Assembly (NCBI GenBank): GCA_937901625.1
Contig: CALDIE010000011.1
Coordinates: forward strand, 1 to 7,133
From: an uncultured Lachnospiraceae bacterium
Lineage (GTDB): Bacteria; Bacillota; Clostridia; Lachnospirales; Lachnospiraceae
Length of the DNA stretch: 7,133 bases
Direction of reading: 5' to 3'
Part shown: piece after piece, positions 5,822-7,133 of the stretch
Layout: every line of letters begins with the position of its first letter
Numbering within the stretch: position 1 is the stretch's first letter
The notes under the pieces: generated by a model
Databases searched by the model: none
The model's input: the letters and a program-made list of their open reading frames with translations, nothing else
What the model was told of the DNA's origin: nothing
Program-made: the position numbers and the translations under genes

Positions 5822-7133
5822 TTAAGATCGATCAGATAAAACTCTCCCTCCCTTTGAGGGACAGAGAGAAGCTCCTTAGGGAAAAAGTAAGAAAAATACT
5901 TTCCGTTTCAAAAGAAGAGATAGCAGAGATCAGGATCCTTAAACGCTCTCTGGATGCCAGAACGAAACCGGATCTTTATTATGTATTCAGTGTGGCTGTT
6001 ACGCTTCGTACTCCCGCCACGGAAAAAATGATCCTCTCATCCAGGCGAAAAAACGTTCATGTAAATGAATACAAACCGGTCACCCCCAATGCGATTTCCC
6101 TTTGCTCAAAAACGCCGGGAACAGACGATCGTCCGGTGATCATCGGAAGTGGACCGGCCGGATTGTTTTGTGCCTATCACTTAAGTCTGGCAGGCTATAA
6201 ACCTCTGGTAATTGAGCGCGGAGATCCGGTAGATATCCGTTGTAAGAAAGTAGACGCCTTTTGGGCGGGTGAAAAAATCGATCCGGAATCCAATGTTTCG
6301 TTCGGAGAGGGCGGTGCCGGCACTTTTTCAGACGGGAAACTCTATACCCAGGTAAAAGATAAAACCGGGGCGATCACGGAGATGCTCCGCATTTTTTCCG
6401 AGCACGGAGGCGGGGAGGATCTTCTCTATGATGCCCATCCCCATATCGGAACAGACCGCTTAAGGACCGTTGTCCGCAATATGCGCGAACATATGATATC
6501 TTTAGGCGCTGAGTTTCGTTTCCGGACACGCTTTGAGTCCTTTGTGATAGAAAACGGTTCGGTTAACGCCATTATCGTAAATACCCGGGACGGGAAGGAG
6601 ACCCTCCCCTGTCAGCAGGTGGTTTTAGCGATCGGACACAGTGCCAGGGATACCTTTAGGGATATCTTTAAACAGGGGCTTTCCATGGAACAGAAGGCCT
6701 TTGCCGTCGGTTTTCGTATCCTCCATCCGCAGACACTTATCGATGTCGATCAATACGGCGAAGGCTATGAAGACAAAGAATTACCTGAATTCAAAATAAT
6801 AAATTTACCTGAAAGTGGTATTGATTTTTTTAATATGACAAATGGATGTTGTATATATTGTCTTAAAAAAGGTCCATTACCTTATTTATGCCTGTTATGT
6901 GGTGTAAAGGTTTGTAATGATATTCATTGTATAATAGAAGAAGGGACAAAAAGAGGGAAAGAATATTCCATAATTTATCATTCTATAAAATGCTGTGGTG
7001 GTAATGGATTATTTTTAGATATTAAAAAGTATATAGTTATCGTAAAAAAAATAGAATTAAAGAAACATTTAAAACCTTCTATTTTGTTGTTTATTCCACA
7101 AATTGCTATACAAATATATACGGTTTTAGATAA
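5818..7133 (+). CDS. COG2509-type FAD-dependent oxidoreductase, joined in frame to a foreign 3' segment; runs off the window
   Basis: The frame is open for 438 codons from the ATG at 5818 to the window edge, but it has two parts. Residues 1-321 are a 'NAD(FAD)-utilizing dehydrogenase' of the COG2509 type. The N-terminal alpha/beta domain (about 1-90) carries SLDARTKPD, then come the FAD-binding GSGPAG at 110-115 with E133-R134 at the end of strand 2, GEGGAGTFSDGKLYT at 163-177, AIGHSARDTF at 271-280 and FRILHPQTLIDVDQYG near 300-315. These proteins normally have about 530 residues and continue after QYG..YEDKELP with a YKL segment, a CMCPGG motif and a C-terminal FAD-contacting GDGAG. None of these is present. 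From about residue 322 the sequence becomes AT-rich and Cys-rich and matches a different family. The start has AGAAGG at 5806-5811, 6 bases upstream. The flavoprotein call for 5818 to about 6789 is strong; the whole ORF as one real protein is doubtful. Confidence 0.85.
   Translation, partial: MIKIDQIKLSLPLRDREKLLREKVRKILSVSKEEIAEIRILKRSLDARTKPDLYYVFSVAVTLRTPATEKMILSSRRKNVHVNEYKPVTPNAISLCSKTPGTDDRPVIIGSGPAGLFCAYHLSLAGYKPLVIERGDPVDIRCKKVDAFWAGEKIDPESNVSFGEGGAGTFSDGKLYTQVKDKTGAITEMLRIFSEHGGGEDLLYDAHPHIGTDRLRTVVRNMREHMISLGAEFRFRTRFESFVIENGSVNAIIVNTRDGKETLPCQQVVLAIGHSARDTFRDIFKQGLSMEQKAFAVGFRILHPQTLIDVDQYGEGYEDKELPEFKIINLPESGIDFFNMTNGCCIYCLKKGPLPYLCLLCGVKVCNDIHCIIEEGTKRGKEYSIIYHSIKCCGGNGLFLDIKKYIVIVKKIELKKHLKPSILLFIPQIAIQIYTVLD
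6778..6792 (+). other. Chimeric junction between bacterial and AT-rich foreign sequence
   Basis: Flavoprotein family resemblance holds through YEDKELP (to about 6786), and the second family's resemblance starts at about residue 325 (FKIINLPE, from 6790). The exact join cannot be placed because the shared Leu-Pro codons TTACCT suit both sides. An EcoRI hexamer GAATTC occupies 6787-6792. The frame is kept across the join with no stop. Confidence 0.85.
6781..7133 (+). other. AT-rich segment encoding a UBR1-type N-recognin (E3 ubiquitin ligase) C-terminal zinc-binding region, partial
   Basis: GC is 86 of 353 bases (24%). In the frame of the upstream gene, residues 325-401 read FKIINLPE, a spacer, then a Cys/His array: C344/C345, C348, C358, C361, C366, C371, H388, C392/C393, with LCLLCGVKVC at 357-366 and GGNGLFLDI at 394-402. 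Order and spacing resemble the C-terminal region of eukaryotic UBR1/UBR2/PRT6-type ligases, where a LPEDY-like stretch precedes C..C, a CL.CG..vC knuckle, a GxxxxH and a G..FLxI strand. In eukaryotes this part caps the N-degron-recognising ligase. Nothing like it is expected in a bacterial flavoprotein. Beyond residue about 410 the frame no longer resembles the family. Best read as a fragment of an eukaryotic gene, missing everything upstream of the join. The source lineage is unknown; the base composition suits an AT-rich protist, microsporidian or anaerobic fungus. Confidence 0.65.

Noticed and set aside
1..6780. Frequent GATC and CCGG tetramers as a possible regulatory or methylation pattern
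   Set aside because: They follow from the Asp, Ile, Pro and Gly codon preferences of the genes and show no periodic or clustered arrangement. I use the loss of GATC only as a marker of the junction.
6781..7133. The AT-rich segment as a phage, plasmid or insertion-sequence boundary in the bacterium
   Set aside because: There are no inverted repeats, integrase, transposase or attachment-like sequence, and the encoded Cys/His array points to a eukaryotic ligase family.

Overview
The window is almost entirely one strand of a Firmicute chromosome, most likely from Lachnospiraceae or a close clostridial relative. The evidence is moderate GC (about 47% where counted), purine-rich Shine-Dalgarno sites 6-12 bases ahead of each start, a TTG start, and the gene content. 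All genes lie on the + strand, separated by 14-29 bases or overlapping, so they look like one transcription unit. No stretch over 300 bases lacks a gene. I see no promoter, terminator, tRNA, rRNA, CRISPR array or insertion sequence.

Layout: (1) 2-1198, pyrimidine-nucleoside phosphorylase, cut by the left edge; (2) 1224-2222, PhoH-type ATPase; (3) 2252-2779, YbeY, a metal-dependent 16S rRNA maturation factor; (4) 2796-4517, a membrane protein of about 14 segments that looks like a MOP/MATE-type (SpoVB/MurJ-like) flippase; (5) 4532-5821, an HI0933/BaiN-like flavoprotein with a TTG start; (6) from 5818, a COG2509-type FAD-dependent oxidoreductase, coupled to gene 5 by an ATGA overlap. PhoH next to YbeY is a very common pairing linked to ribosome maturation. 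The phosphorylase is pyrimidine salvage. The two flavoproteins are probably co-translated, but their substrates cannot be read from the sequence.

The striking part is the right end. Near 6780 the sixth gene stops resembling its family after about 321-323 residues, and everything after that is different DNA. GC falls to about 24%, Ile codons change from mostly ATC to almost only ATA/ATT, and GATC disappears. The reading frame nevertheless stays open, and now encodes a Cys/His-rich segment that reads like the zinc-binding C-terminal part of eukaryotic UBR1-type N-recognin E3 ubiquitin ligases. The simplest explanation is a chimeric contig that joins a gut or rumen bacterium to an AT-rich unicellular eukaryote from the same sample. 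A genuine inter-domain gene fusion is the exciting but less likely alternative. No other break of this kind is visible in the window.
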